A stretch of DNA of 64,000 nucleotides from Anaerolineales bacterium (GTDB taxonomy: Bacteria; Chloroflexota; Anaerolineae; Anaerolineales; Villigracilaceae). The DNA lies in the NCBI GenBank assembly GCA_016789305.1, contig JAEURJ010000023.1:668084-732083 (forward strand), in the 5' to 3' direction. The notes below the pieces were generated by a model. The model was given only the letters and a program-made list of their open reading frames with translations, had not been told where the DNA came from and did not search any database. The position numbers and the translations under genes are program-made. Below are positions 51,336-59,675 of the stretch, in pieces. Position 1 is the first letter of the stretch. Each line of letters opens with the position of its first letter.

Positions 51336-51779
51336 TTATGGTTCGTTGTTATCTTGACAATCAATTAGCCAACCGTGAAAGTAGTGAAGATTAATTCGAT
51401 AAGTGTTGGAAAAACTAATTTCAACTATTAAATCTTCAAGCCCATTCGGTGATGGGTCGTAACCATTTTGTCTGGCAGAAATTTCATATTCTGTACCCGG
51501 GGGTAGTATGGCTGACCTTAGCATTTTCCAACACTCTTCATTATTTAAGTCGGTAGGTATATCTTTAGGTGGAATATCTTCATCAGGATGCTTATTGACG
51601 TGCTCAATGAGTTTCTCGGTCTTGGTAATTGATGTTTCAAGTGGGTTGTAACTTGGCGACGCTTCAATAATTTTTATTATAAATAAAAATGCGCCAAAAC
51701 AAATCACTAAACTAACCAAAACTGTGATGCTGAAATATAGCACCTTATTTTTGGTCACAAGTTTTTCGTTTTTATTCAT
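51336..51779 (-). CDS. AT-rich membrane-anchored protein of unknown function
   Basis: 147 residues. One membrane helix near residues 13-35 (VLYFSITVLVSLVICFGAFLFII), then a hydrophilic outer part with DIPTDLNNEECWKMLRSAILPPGTEYEISARQNG. Two Cys may form a disulfide. The base composition is markedly more AT-rich than its neighbours, suggesting later arrival. Start overlaps the alpha/beta hydrolase stop by TAATG. No family recognised. Confidence 0.6.
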   Translation of the reverse strand: MNKNEKLVTKNKVLYFSITVLVSLVICFGAFLFIIKIIEASPSYNPLETSITKTEKLIEHVNKHPDEDIPPKDIPTDLNNEECWKMLRSAILPPGTEYEISARQNGYDPSPNGLEDLIVEISFSNTYRINLHYFHGWLIDCQDNNEP

Positions 51780-52579
51780 TAAATCCCCCCCAAGAACTCC
51801 ATCACATGCACATTAAATTCCTCGGCCTTCTCCATATTCGGAAGATGCGCCACGCCGTTCATTGTGACCTTCTTTGCATTGGGAATATTCTTTGCAAGAT
51901 GTTCAGCTGCGGCCTGACACCATGCCGTATCGAGGTCGCCGATTACCACCAAAGTCGGGACCTTGATTTCCGCGAGTCGATTGGCGGCTGCAGGTTCCAG
52001 AGGGATTTCATTTCCAAGGTCTAGTGGGGTTTGTAGGGCGATCCAATTCATATCTTTTACCAGTTCACGCACTTTCGGGGCCACTTGTTCAGGAGTTCTT
52101 CCCTGTCCATCCACCCAGATCTGCAATTCCAATTCGTTGACGCGTTCCATGTCACCGGCTTCATCGGCTTTTTCGAGCTCTTCCTCTTGTTTCGGAGACT
52201 CGCCATTGAATTCAAAACCGCCAAGCGCAGAGCCGACCAGCACGAGGGCCTTTACCATTTCAGGATGTTCGAGAGTAAAGTTCGTGACTGTCTTCCCGCC
52301 CTGTGAACAACCGACAAGAATTGCCTGCTTAATGTCCAACGCTTTCAACAATCCGTGCAGGTCGCCATGAAGTGAAAAATCCCCAGCGACCATCTTTGTT
52401 TTTCCAAACCCACGCCGGTCGTAACGGATCGTCTGATATTTTTCTGCGAAAATATGGAATTGATCGTTCCACATGCGGCTGTCTGCGATCCCGGCATGGA
52501 CAAAGACAAGCGGCATTCCATTTCCATCCATTTCATAATAAAACTTTGTGTTGTTGAATTCGAGGAATCCGCTTTTCAT
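51779..52579 (-). CDS. Alpha/beta hydrolase
   Basis: 266 residues. Nucleophile elbow GCSQGG near residue 90, oxyanion segment LVFVHAGIADSRMW, Asp in VIGDLDTAW, and the late catalytic His in GVAHLPNMEKAEEF. Fold typical of esterases, lactonases and haloperoxidases. Substrate unknown. Overlaps DUF2277 (upstream) by ATGA. Confidence 0.87.
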   Translation of the reverse strand: MKSGFLEFNNTKFYYEMDGNGMPLVFVHAGIADSRMWNDQFHIFAEKYQTIRYDRRGFGKTKMVAGDFSLHGDLHGLLKALDIKQAILVGCSQGGKTVTNFTLEHPEMVKALVLVGSALGGFEFNGESPKQEEELEKADEAGDMERVNELELQIWVDGQGRTPEQVAPKVRELVKDMNWIALQTPLDLGNEIPLEPAAANRLAEIKVPTLVVIGDLDTAWCQAAAEHLAKNIPNAKKVTMNGVAHLPNMEKAEEFNVHVMEFLGGI

Positions 52580-52788
52580 GATTGCCCCACCTTTAAATTT
52601 AAACTTTCCAGCATCTTTCGAGTCGCTTCCGCGACTTCACTTAATGCCTTGTTGAATGTTTCCTCATTTGCTTTCGAAGGCTTTCGATACCCGCTGACCT
52701 TCCGTACATATTGCAATGCCGCTTCCTGAATTTCCTGTTCGGTGACAGGGTGGTCCATATTTCGTAGGGGTTTAATACTTCTGCACAT
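52576..52788 (-). CDS. DUF2277 family protein
   Basis: 70 residues. The family pattern is complete: MCRSIKPLRN, VTEQEIQEAALQYVRKVSG, KPSKANEETFNKALSEVAEATRKMLESL. Function unknown. It overlaps the hydrolase gene by ATGA. Confidence 0.9.
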   Translation of the reverse strand: MCRSIKPLRNMDHPVTEQEIQEAALQYVRKVSGYRKPSKANEETFNKALSEVAEATRKMLESLNLKVGQS

Positions 52789-52839
52789 TTTATTTTCCTT
52801 TCACAAGGCCTACTGATAACTAATCACTGATCACTGTTC

Positions 52840-54285
52840 TTATTTCTCTTTCTTAAACGCTGCATCCAATGCCTGATCCAGCGAGCGGACTTCGACGATC
52901 TCGATTCCTTTTGGATATTCATCGCCTTTGCGGATTGCTTTTGGAACGATGGCAGTTTTGAATCCCAGCTTTTGCGCTTCTTTCAATCGTGCCACCATTT
53001 GACCGGGCATACGCAACTCGCCAGCCAAACCGATTTCACCGATCAACACTGCTTCGGCGCGGATCGGCACATCTCTCCACGAGGAAGCAATCGCAGCAGC
53101 AATCGCCAGGTCGGCGGCGGGCTCGTCAATTTGAATGCCGCCCACCACGTTGACGAAGACATCGTGCTCCGAAAGTTTCAATCCCACACGGCGGGTCAAA
53201 ACTGCCGTGATTAACAACAGACGATTAAAGTCCACGCCATTGGGCGTGCGGCGTGCATTTCCAAATTGAGTCGGCGAGGTCAGTCCCTGCACCTCAACCA
53301 GAATGGGACGTGTCCCTTCCATGGTGACAGCGATGGCAGAACCCGCCGCATTAATTAATCTTTCGGCAAGAAAAGCCTCTGATGGATTGGTCACTTCAAT
53401 CATGCCGCCTTCGCGCATTTCAAACACGCCCACTTCAGAGGTCGCACCGAAGCGATTCTTCACCGAACGCAGCAAACGATATGCCTGAAAGCGGTCACCT
53501 TCCAAATATAAAACCGTATCGACAATATGTTCCAACACGCGCGGACCGGCGATTGCGCCTTCCTTGGTCACATGGCCGATCATGAAAACGGAGATACCCG
53601 ATGATTTCGCCAATTCACGCAAATGAGATGAACACTCGCGCACCTGCGAAACCGATCCCGCGGACGAATCCAATTCAGATAAATAAACGGTCTGGATCGA
53701 GTCAACAATCAACAGATCAGGTTTTGATTCGTGCACGTGATTCAAGATCACTTCCAGATTTGTTTCCGTCACCAATAATAAATTCTTTGGTAGGGGCACA
53801 GCGGAATCGTCCGAAGATTTTGACGAGCGTTCGCCTCGCTGTGTCCCTACTTTGCTTGCCAAACGAACCGCGCGCATTTTGATCTGCCGTTCAGACTCCT
53901 CGCCCGACACATACAGCACCTTTTGCACCTTCGCCATTTCCATCGCCATTTGCAAAGTCAACGTGGATTTGCCGATGCCTGGGTCGCCGCTGACCAACAC
54001 GATGGAGCCCGGGACGATTCCGCCGCCGAGGACTCGTGCGAATTCTCCAATCGGCAAATGGATGCGATCTTCCGCTTCGCCGCTAACCTCGGAGATGGGT
54101 CGCGGTTGCGAACGGCCAGTCAGCCCTCGGACATTTGCCGGCCCCTTGGCGACCGGCTCGTCGTGGATAACTTCCTCCACCATGCTGTCGAACGCGTTGC
54201 ATTGCGGGCATTTGCCCATATACATCGCGGAGACACGTCCGCATTGCCGGCATACAAATCGAGTGTGTGTTTTTGTTTTGGCCAT
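52840..54285 (-). CDS. radA: DNA repair protein RadA with repeat-derived insertion
   Basis: 481 residues, slightly above the usual 450-460. Zinc finger CRQCGRVSAMYMGKCPQC at the start, Walker A GDPGIGKSTL near 104, then the KNRFG motif near 285, and a Lon-like C-terminal domain (GGIQIDEPAADLAIAAAIASSW). RadA branches and processes recombination intermediates. Between RLASK and NLLLVTETNLE an extra segment of about 22 residues, VGTQRGERSSKSSDDSAVPL, is encoded by a palindromic repeat (53790-53850). It sits in a loop after the sensor region and leaves the frame open. Confidence 0.93.
   Translation of the reverse strand: MAKTKTHTRFVCRQCGRVSAMYMGKCPQCNAFDSMVEEVIHDEPVAKGPANVRGLTGRSQPRPISEVSGEAEDRIHLPIGEFARVLGGGIVPGSIVLVSGDPGIGKSTLTLQMAMEMAKVQKVLYVSGEESERQIKMRAVRLASKVGTQRGERSSKSSDDSAVPLPKNLLLVTETNLEVILNHVHESKPDLLIVDSIQTVYLSELDSSAGSVSQVRECSSHLRELAKSSGISVFMIGHVTKEGAIAGPRVLEHIVDTVLYLEGDRFQAYRLLRSVKNRFGATSEVGVFEMREGGMIEVTNPSEAFLAERLINAAGSAIAVTMEGTRPILVEVQGLTSPTQFGNARRTPNGVDFNRLLLITAVLTRRVGLKLSEHDVFVNVVGGIQIDEPAADLAIAAAIASSWRDVPIRAEAVLIGEIGLAGELRMPGQMVARLKEAQKLGFKTAIVPKAIRKGDEYPKGIEIVEVRSLDQALDAAFKKEK
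53790..53850. repeat. Palindromic repeat inserted inside radA
   Basis: Arms GTAGGGGCACAGCG (53790-53803) and CGCTGTGTCCCTAC (53837-53850), complementary except at one position, with an inner pair TCGTC/GACGA. The arms match the btuF/btuC element (34859-34887). It is read through as protein, so the insertion is tolerated. Confidence 0.75.
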
Positions 54286-54300
54286 CGTTTACCTCACTCT

Positions 54301-54353
54301 GGAGTCGGGCAGTTCTACTGCCCATAACTCAAGCAGCAGAGCTGCTTGACTCC
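54301..54353. repeat. Y-shaped palindromic repeat, copy B
   Basis: Outer stem GGAGTC / GACTCC around hairpins GGGCAGT-TCT-ACTGCCC and CAAGCAGC-AGA-GCTGCTTG. Loops match copy A at 9833; arms differ. It lies upstream of radA. Confidence 0.6.
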
Positions 54354-54429
54354 ATATTTGCTTGGCAGTATAACAGAATTTTTGTTCTGTTTTTTGCATG
54401 AGCGTTATGATTTCGCAATAATTGGGGGA

Positions 54430-54459
54430 TTGACTTAAATAGAACACTTGTTCTATAAT
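54430..54459 (+). promoter_or_regulatory. Promoter with GAAC-N4-GTTC operator-like palindrome
   Basis: TTGACT (54430-54435), 18-base spacer, TATAAT (54454-54459). Inside the spacer is GAAC ACTT GTTC (54442-54453), extended to ATAGAACA-CT-TGTTCTAT. The core fits the Gram-positive LexA/SOS box, and the position would block RNA polymerase. It drives the gene at 54507. Confidence 0.6.
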
Positions 54460-54506
54460 AGGAAAGTCGAATTCATTTGATCAGGTTTACATAAAAGGAG
54501 AACCGC

Positions 54507-55256
54507 ATGAACCGCTCCCTAAACATCCAATTAATTCCCTTCCTCAAAAAAACCGCCCTTCGTCGCGGCGCGATCTTCGGTGCGATCCTCATGATCGCCC
54601 TGCTCGCCTTCGAAGTGTTCAACTTTGGCACCACATCCTTCGCGCTGAAAGATATGCTCGGTGACCTGAAGTTCGCTGGCATGGGCTGGTCCACGATCCT
54701 GGCCTTTGCCTTCTGCGGCATAGATTTTGCCGGCGTGGCTCGCCTCTTCACCCCCGAACAAGGCCGCGATGAACCTGCCGAAGTGTACTATCTGTTTGGC
54801 GCATGGCTGTTAGCCGCTGCCTTCAACGCCATGCTCACCTGGTGGGGCGTGTCTGTGGCGATCATGAACCACACGGCTGAAGGCGGGTCTTTATTTGGTC
54901 AAGCCACGATGGTGAAGATGGTTCCCATCTTTGTCGCAGCGATGGTCTGGCTGGTGCGTGTGTTGATCATCGGCACTTTCTCAGTGGCGGGCGAACGCCT
55001 CTTCACTCTTGCCGATGCACGTGAAACCCAATCTGTCTATCGCAGCCAGCCTGCGCAGAAACCTCAACCACAGCCGTATCGCGCTCCGCAACCTAACTAC
55101 ACCAATACCCCTGTCGCTGCCTTCCGCCCTGCGCCCAAGCCGACTCCCACATACAATATCAATCGCCCCACCGTCGAGCCGACCTATCATCCTGTAGGGA
55201 TGAGTGCAAACTCCATGGAACACAGCGAGAGAAGCAACACTTCCGTCAGGAGATAG
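54507..55256 (+). CDS. Four-helix membrane protein with Pro-rich tail
   Basis: 249 residues. Helices near residues 20-40, 52-75, 93-118 and 135-160. A cytoplasmic tail of about 75 residues rich in Pro, Gln and Thr follows (QPAQKPQPQPYRAPQPNYTN). AAAGGAG precedes the ATG. No family recognised. The promoter holds an SOS-box-like palindrome, so DNA damage control is possible. Confidence 0.65.
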   Translation: MNRSLNIQLIPFLKKTALRRGAIFGAILMIALLAFEVFNFGTTSFALKDMLGDLKFAGMGWSTILAFAFCGIDFAGVARLFTPEQGRDEPAEVYYLFGAWLLAAAFNAMLTWWGVSVAIMNHTAEGGSLFGQATMVKMVPIFVAAMVWLVRVLIIGTFSVAGERLFTLADARETQSVYRSQPAQKPQPQPYRAPQPNYTNTPVAAFRPAPKPTPTYNINRPTVEPTYHPVGMSANSMEHSERSNTSVRR

Positions 55257-55303
55257 TCGTTTCCACGCGACATAATTTACAGGTACTCTCCACATCCAAC
55301 CGC

Positions 55304-55327
55304 TGAGCCGTCCGAAAGGGCGGCTCA
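55304..55327. terminator. Hairpin between convergent genes
   Basis: TGAGCCGTCC-GAAA-GGGCGGCTCA. It lacks a T-run but lies just before the convergent stop codon at 55336. Confidence 0.5.
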
Positions 55328-55335
55328 TGCGTTAA

Positions 55336-56130
55336 TCAGGATAAATCCAATGGAATGGTAAGCGCTTCCGGCGGCGGAAGTTCCTGTTTCAAGCGCAGCG
55401 CAGTGAAGTAGGCCAACGGGTGATATCCCAACCGGCGATATAACCCAAGCGCTGCATCTGATGAGACAAGCGCCATGCGCGAAATGCCGCGTTGTGTACA
55501 TTCCACATGGGTGCGCGCCATAAGTGACGTGCCCACTTGTTGCTTGCGAAAATCACTGAGGGTATAGAGTTGATTAATGTATCCTGTGCCGGGAAAGACT
55601 GTTACCAGTTGAACCCAACCTGCAATATGCCCGTTCAGTTCGGCATAAAAATTGTGAATATATGGGTCGGTAAGAGTTTCGACCGGAATGCTCTCGTTTT
55701 CAAGATACAGCGCCAGGTTGGCTCTGTCCAGTTGATCTTTTGTTTCGATCTTAGTCACTTCAAGGACTTCGCCTCGTACCGGATTGGGGATTTCATAGCC
55801 AAGAATCGGTCCGGTGCGTACGAATTCATAGCCATGTTCCGCATATTGCGCCTTGATATCTTTCGCGGATGGCTGGGTGTGGAACACGTCCACTACATAT
55901 TTTTTTCCGTTGATCTCGTAATCCTGGATTGCCTTCGCCACGATTTGTGGGTCGTCATCCAATGCCAGGAACTCGAGTTGGAAGGCTGCCACTGGTGCCG
56001 TGCCGTAATCGGAAACGCCGATGGGTCCCAAGTCAAAGTATTGGGACTTGTAGACCGTCTTGTAGACGTGGTTGTACGAAGCGATCATTGCTTCAACTAC
56101 CCACGGATTTTCGAGTCTTGGGAATGGCAT
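55336..56130 (-). CDS. GNAT family N-acetyltransferase
   Basis: 264 residues. The second half shows the acetyl-CoA fold: AGWVQLVTVFPGTGYINQLYTLSDFRKQQVGTSLMARTHVECTQRGISRMALVSSDAALGLYRRLGYHPLAYF, where the Arg/Gln-x-x-Gly-x-Ser/Ala loop binds CoA. The first half is a second, degenerate copy or another domain. Substrate unknown. Three bases after the next upstream gene. Confidence 0.8.
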   Translation of the reverse strand: MPFPRLENPWVVEAMIASYNHVYKTVYKSQYFDLGPIGVSDYGTAPVAAFQLEFLALDDDPQIVAKAIQDYEINGKKYVVDVFHTQPSAKDIKAQYAEHGYEFVRTGPILGYEIPNPVRGEVLEVTKIETKDQLDRANLALYLENESIPVETLTDPYIHNFYAELNGHIAGWVQLVTVFPGTGYINQLYTLSDFRKQQVGTSLMARTHVECTQRGISRMALVSSDAALGLYRRLGYHPLAYFTALRLKQELPPPEALTIPLDLS

Positions 56131-56133
56131 GGG

Positions 56134-57009
56134 TTACTCGAATTGGTCCAGCGTGCTTTCGCCGTGAGTTAAGAGATACAGTCCGCGCGGGTTGCCTTCG
56201 CTGCGATCGAAGACAAAATCAGTGATGATGAAGTTGGCGGCGAAGGCGGTTTCAAACAATTCGCGGGTGAAGAAACGCCAGTCACGTGCAAGGGTGAAAT
56301 CCTTGGATTTGAGGCCGGTAAAATCGCCGGGGATTTCCGCAAGCAGCAGGCGATCATCCAGCGCAGGGAGATGTTCGGGTGGATGAGGCAGGCCATCGGT
56401 CATGTGAAGCGGATAAAAGGGACGGAGTCCGCTGCGGGTGATGTGTTCCAGATTTAACGTGGGGCGTGAATTCTCACCAAGTCGCTGCGACACACGTCGC
56501 GTGTTGATCCACCAATCCACTTGAAAACGGTCGGAGGGCAGGCCGGCGTTCAGCCCATCGCGCATCTCGCCATATTCGGAACGCCGGTAGGTGCTGCAGA
56601 CCGCGCCGAGCTTTGCGATGTTGAGATAGGCATTGCGGCTGAGCAGCGGATCATACGTCCAGGTGGCGTGATCTAGCGATTGATGGCGGATCATTTGCCA
56701 TTGTGCGCGCTTGAGCGCGAAGCCCACGCCGCTGTCGCGATGATCGGGGTGAATGCCCATCATATGAGAGCAATGTTTTGGGCGCGGGCCATCGGGGATT
56801 TTTTCGAGCCCGGGAAAGCCGAACACGAAGCCGATGATCCTGTCTTCTTGAAATGCACCGATCACGAGTCCGCCATTGTGTACTGCGGTGATCAACATGT
56901 GCATGGGCACCACATCCGTTTCAGAGCCGGCCCACACAGCGCGTTGAAGTTCTTCAACGCGGATCATTTCTTCGGGGGTTTCAAGAATGCGGATGTTGAA
57001 ATTGGACAT
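56134..57009 (-). CDS. COG3375-type predicted acetyltransferase
   Basis: 291 residues. N-terminal GNAT-like part: VEELQRAVWAGSETDVVPMHML, GGLVIGAFQEDRIIGFVFGFPG, SHMMGIHPDHRDSGVGFALKRAQWQMIRHQSLDHATWTYDPLLSRNAYLNIAKLGA. It has the layout of the COG3375 family. The C-terminal half ends in RGLYLLTHGE. Substrate unknown. Same strand as the GNAT protein, likely an operon. Confidence 0.8.
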   Translation of the reverse strand: MSNFNIRILETPEEMIRVEELQRAVWAGSETDVVPMHMLITAVHNGGLVIGAFQEDRIIGFVFGFPGLEKIPDGPRPKHCSHMMGIHPDHRDSGVGFALKRAQWQMIRHQSLDHATWTYDPLLSRNAYLNIAKLGAVCSTYRRSEYGEMRDGLNAGLPSDRFQVDWWINTRRVSQRLGENSRPTLNLEHITRSGLRPFYPLHMTDGLPHPPEHLPALDDRLLLAEIPGDFTGLKSKDFTLARDWRFFTRELFETAFAANFIITDFVFDRSEGNPRGLYLLTHGESTLDQFE

Positions 57010-57010
57010 A

Positions 57011-57985
57011 TTAACGAGTAAGCGAAGAACGAACGGAATCGATCAGCCTGGTGGTTGTAGTGGAAACACCCTCCCAAGCGCGTTGCAGCAAGGTTTTGTG
57101 GACCAAATAGCCGAGGCGATAAGTGAAGCGGGCCGGCATGAGCCCGAAGATTCGCGGCATCGAATCCACGGCACATGTGCGGTTGACTGCAAAATAATCA
57201 AGCCAGAACGAAGAGATCGGGAATTTCGGTGATACACCTTCAACAAAAACGATCAGCGCGCGTAGAAAGATCGGGTTCAATGGAATCAGCAAGCGCCGCC
57301 GATGTGTGACTTCCATGATGGTTTCAATAATTTGCTGCACCGTAAAAAATTCACTGCCGCCGAGTTCATACACCTTGTTGAGTGTATTGTCATTTTGCAA
57401 TGACCACAAAATGCAGGTGACCAGATCTTCCACCCACACAGGCTGTACCACCGTTCGTTTGCCGGAGGGAATGGGAAACATTCCGATCGAGCTGCGGATC
57501 AACCGCGAAAGGTTGTTGGTGAAATGATCTTCGGGTCCATAAACCAGAGAAGTGCGCAGGATGGTATATGGCACTTTTCCATTGCGGATGTGTTCCTCGG
57601 CCAGGCCTTTTGCCTTGAATGCGGGATATCCCGAAGAGGATGCCGCACCGATATGACTCAAGTACACGATTCTTTCCACGCCTGCATCTGCCGCTGCTTC
57701 GATTAAATTTTCCGTCCCTTGAACATCTGCCGTTAGAAGATTGCCGCGGCTGCCTTGATTCTCCGCACTGGCAAGGTGGATGATCGTATCCACATCGCGG
57801 AGCGCTGCGCGAAGTCCACGCACATCGGCGAGCGACACCACCGCCACCTCCACCGAGACACCTTTGGGCAGGCGCGGGGTCTGCGACGAGGGACGGATCA
57901 AGGCGCGCAACGGCAGCCCGATACTGGAAAGCTGCCGAATCAGGGTGCGCCCAATAAACCCGGTGGCGCCTGTGATGAGAATCAT
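57011..57985 (-). CDS. NAD(P)-binding SDR/NDUFA9-like protein
   Basis: 324 residues. Rossmann start MILITGATGFIGRTLIRQL, DVDTIIHLASAENQG, RIVYLSHIGAASSSGYPAFKAKGLAEEHIRNGKVPYTILRTSLVYGPEDHF. The Tyr-x3-Lys of classic SDRs is seen as Y-PAF-K. It resembles the atypical SDR family of complex I NDUFA9. Upstream of the COG3375 protein gene; substrate unknown. Confidence 0.8.
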   Translation of the reverse strand: MILITGATGFIGRTLIRQLSSIGLPLRALIRPSSQTPRLPKGVSVEVAVVSLADVRGLRAALRDVDTIIHLASAENQGSRGNLLTADVQGTENLIEAAADAGVERIVYLSHIGAASSSGYPAFKAKGLAEEHIRNGKVPYTILRTSLVYGPEDHFTNNLSRLIRSSIGMFPIPSGKRTVVQPVWVEDLVTCILWSLQNDNTLNKVYELGGSEFFTVQQIIETIMEVTHRRRLLIPLNPIFLRALIVFVEGVSPKFPISSFWLDYFAVNRTCAVDSMPRIFGLMPARFTYRLGYLVHKTLLQRAWEGVSTTTTRLIDSVRSSLTR

Positions 57986-58090
57986 GGAATGGATTATAGC
58001 AGAGGGGGATTTTTAGAGTTCGAAGAGGAAAATACACTTCTGTAAAGAAATCAACGATAAAAAACTCACTTCCAAAAGAAAGTGAGTTTG

Positions 58091-58164
58091 TGGGCGCTGA
58101 GGGACTCGAACCCCCGACCCCCTCGGTGTAAACGAGGTGCTCTAACCAACTGAGCTAAGCGCCC
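58091..58164 (-). tRNA. tRNA-Val (anticodon UAC)
   Basis: 74 bases. Acceptor GGGCGC, D-arm GCTC-AGTTGGTT-AGAGC, anticodon loop TTTACAC (anticodon TAC) on stem CTCG.../...CGAG, T-arm GGGGGTTCGAGTCCC, ending GCGCCC-A. CCA is not encoded. Complements the T-box-controlled valS at 42.9 kb. Confidence 0.95.
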
Positions 58165-58319
58165 GGAGTGATTGGCATTATAGCACGTGATGGTTTAAAG
58201 ACAAGTGCCATGCGTTATATAATGCCCGCGGTTAGAAATCGCGTTTTTTTTGAGCAGTAAAACGCAATTTGCGACCGTGACGGGTATAATCGATTTAATT
58301 ATAAAGAGGAGAGTATCCA

Positions 58320-58742
58320 ATGACCGAATCTAAACCGCTAAACTGGACCGCCACACCCGAGGCTGGCTATTCCGTCATCCGCCGGGGAGATGGGGGGATG
58401 ACGTTAACTTTTACGAACCTTTCCGAAAGCACCATGAAGCACTGGCACGAATTTGCCCTTGAGCACCTGATGGGTTCGGATCGCCGCACGCGTAATCTGT
58501 ATGATCTCCGCGCTGTGAAGGAAATTCCGGAAGCCGCAATACGTATGGCTGTGGATGCAAACAGCGATCCCTCCGCGAGGAACATCCGTGTGGCCGTGGT
58601 GGTCGCCGATCAAAAAGTGGCCGATGGCATCCGCAACGTGGCTGCCTTGGCGGAAACCGGTCTCGCCTCTGCATTGAAGATCTTCACCGATATCAACGAA
58701 GCCGAAGCCTGGCTGGCCCGTCCGCTCGATCAAATCCCGTAA
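58320..58742 (+). CDS. STAS/SpoIIAA-like small protein
   Basis: 140 residues. Pattern of a STAS/SpoIIAA-like fold: GGMTLTFTNLSESTMKHWHEFALEHL, RTRNLYDLRAVKEIPEAAIRMAV, NIRVAVVVADQKVADGIRNVAALAE, LKIFTDINEAEAWL. The Asp in YDLR is near where such folds bind ligand or a partner. GGAGAG precedes the ATG. Monocistronic, followed by a strong hairpin. Confidence 0.65.
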   Translation: MTESKPLNWTATPEAGYSVIRRGDGGMTLTFTNLSESTMKHWHEFALEHLMGSDRRTRNLYDLRAVKEIPEAAIRMAVDANSDPSARNIRVAVVVADQKVADGIRNVAALAETGLASALKIFTDINEAEAWLARPLDQIP

Positions 58743-58751
58743 TCATTAACT

Positions 58752-58791
58752 GCTCATGCTGGGGCTTAGCCCCAGCATGAGCAAAATTTTT
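58752..58791 (+). terminator. Strong hairpin before folP
   Basis: GCTCATGCTGGGGCT / AGCCCCAGCATGAGC around one T, then AAAATTTTT. It ends just before the folP start codon, so it terminates the preceding gene and may also attenuate folP. Confidence 0.75.
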
Positions 58792-58793
58792 AC

Positions 58794-59675
58794 ATGAAAT
58801 CGTCTTCGCTTCAAATCGGGAAGTTTACGTTCCTATGGGGTTCCCGCACATACGTGATGGGAATCCTGAATGTGACTCCCGATTCGTTTTCCGGGGATGG
58901 CATCCTTGCCAAAGAGAATGGAGTGGATGCGGCGATCAATCAAGCTGGTGATTTCATCACCAATGGCGCGGACATTTTGGATGTGGGGGGAGAGTCCACG
59001 CGGCCGGGCTCTGAACCAGTCAATGCAGATGAAGAAATAGAACGGGTCATTCCCGTCATTCATGGACTTCACAAAAATTTTCCTGATATTTTAATTTCAA
59101 TCGATACTTATAAATCACAAGTCGCAGAAGAGGCGATTAAAGCCGGCACGCATATTGTCAACGATGTCTGGGGGTTGCGGGCTGACCCGGCGTTGGCTGG
59201 CATCGTTGCGAAGTATAAAGTTCCCGTTATCTTGATGCATAATCGCAGCAACCCGGTAAGTTTGGACGTCCGCGAGAGGTTGGGGAATGCCTACATCGGT
59301 GCGGATTATCAAGATCTGATCGAAGATGTCAAACGCGAATTACTTGAAAGCGTGGCGATTGCAAAAAATGCCGGGGTGGATGAGTCGCATATTGTTCTGG
59401 ATCCAGGCGTCGGCTTTGGCAAGACGCGCGAACATAATCTTGAATTGATCAACCGACTCGATGAGATCCGCTCGTTGGGATATCCAATCCTGCTCGGTCC
59501 ATCGCGCAAATCGTTCATCGGTTTCACACTTGATCTTCCCGCCGATCAACGCGTGGAAGGGACTGCTGCAACGATTGCAATTGGCATCACGCGCGGTGCG
59601 GATATCGTCCGCGTGCATGATGTGAAGGAAATGGCTCGGGTTGCAAAAATGACGGATGCGGTGGTGCGAGGATGA
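58794..59675 (+). CDS. folP: Dihydropteroate synthase
   Basis: 293 residues. Joins pABA to dihydropterin pyrophosphate in folate synthesis. Signatures: MGILNVTPDSFSGDG, DVGGESTRPGSEPV, ISIDTYKSQVAEEAIKAGTHIVNDVWG, ILDPGVGFGKTREHN, LLGPSRKSFIG, and the end GADIVRVHDVKEMARVAKMTDAV. The start is near the hairpin, which leaves little room for a ribosome-binding site. Overlaps the next gene by ATGA. Confidence 0.95.
   Translation: MKSSSLQIGKFTFLWGSRTYVMGILNVTPDSFSGDGILAKENGVDAAINQAGDFITNGADILDVGGESTRPGSEPVNADEEIERVIPVIHGLHKNFPDILISIDTYKSQVAEEAIKAGTHIVNDVWGLRADPALAGIVAKYKVPVILMHNRSNPVSLDVRERLGNAYIGADYQDLIEDVKRELLESVAIAKNAGVDESHIVLDPGVGFGKTREHNLELINRLDEIRSLGYPILLGPSRKSFIGFTLDLPADQRVEGTAATIAIGITRGADIVRVHDVKEMARVAKMTDAVVRG

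Noticed and set aside
54370..54398. ACAGAA...TTCTGT hairpin with T-run upstream of 54507
   Set aside because: Terminator-like on the plus strand, but no plus-strand gene lies before it, and the stem is short; probably chance.
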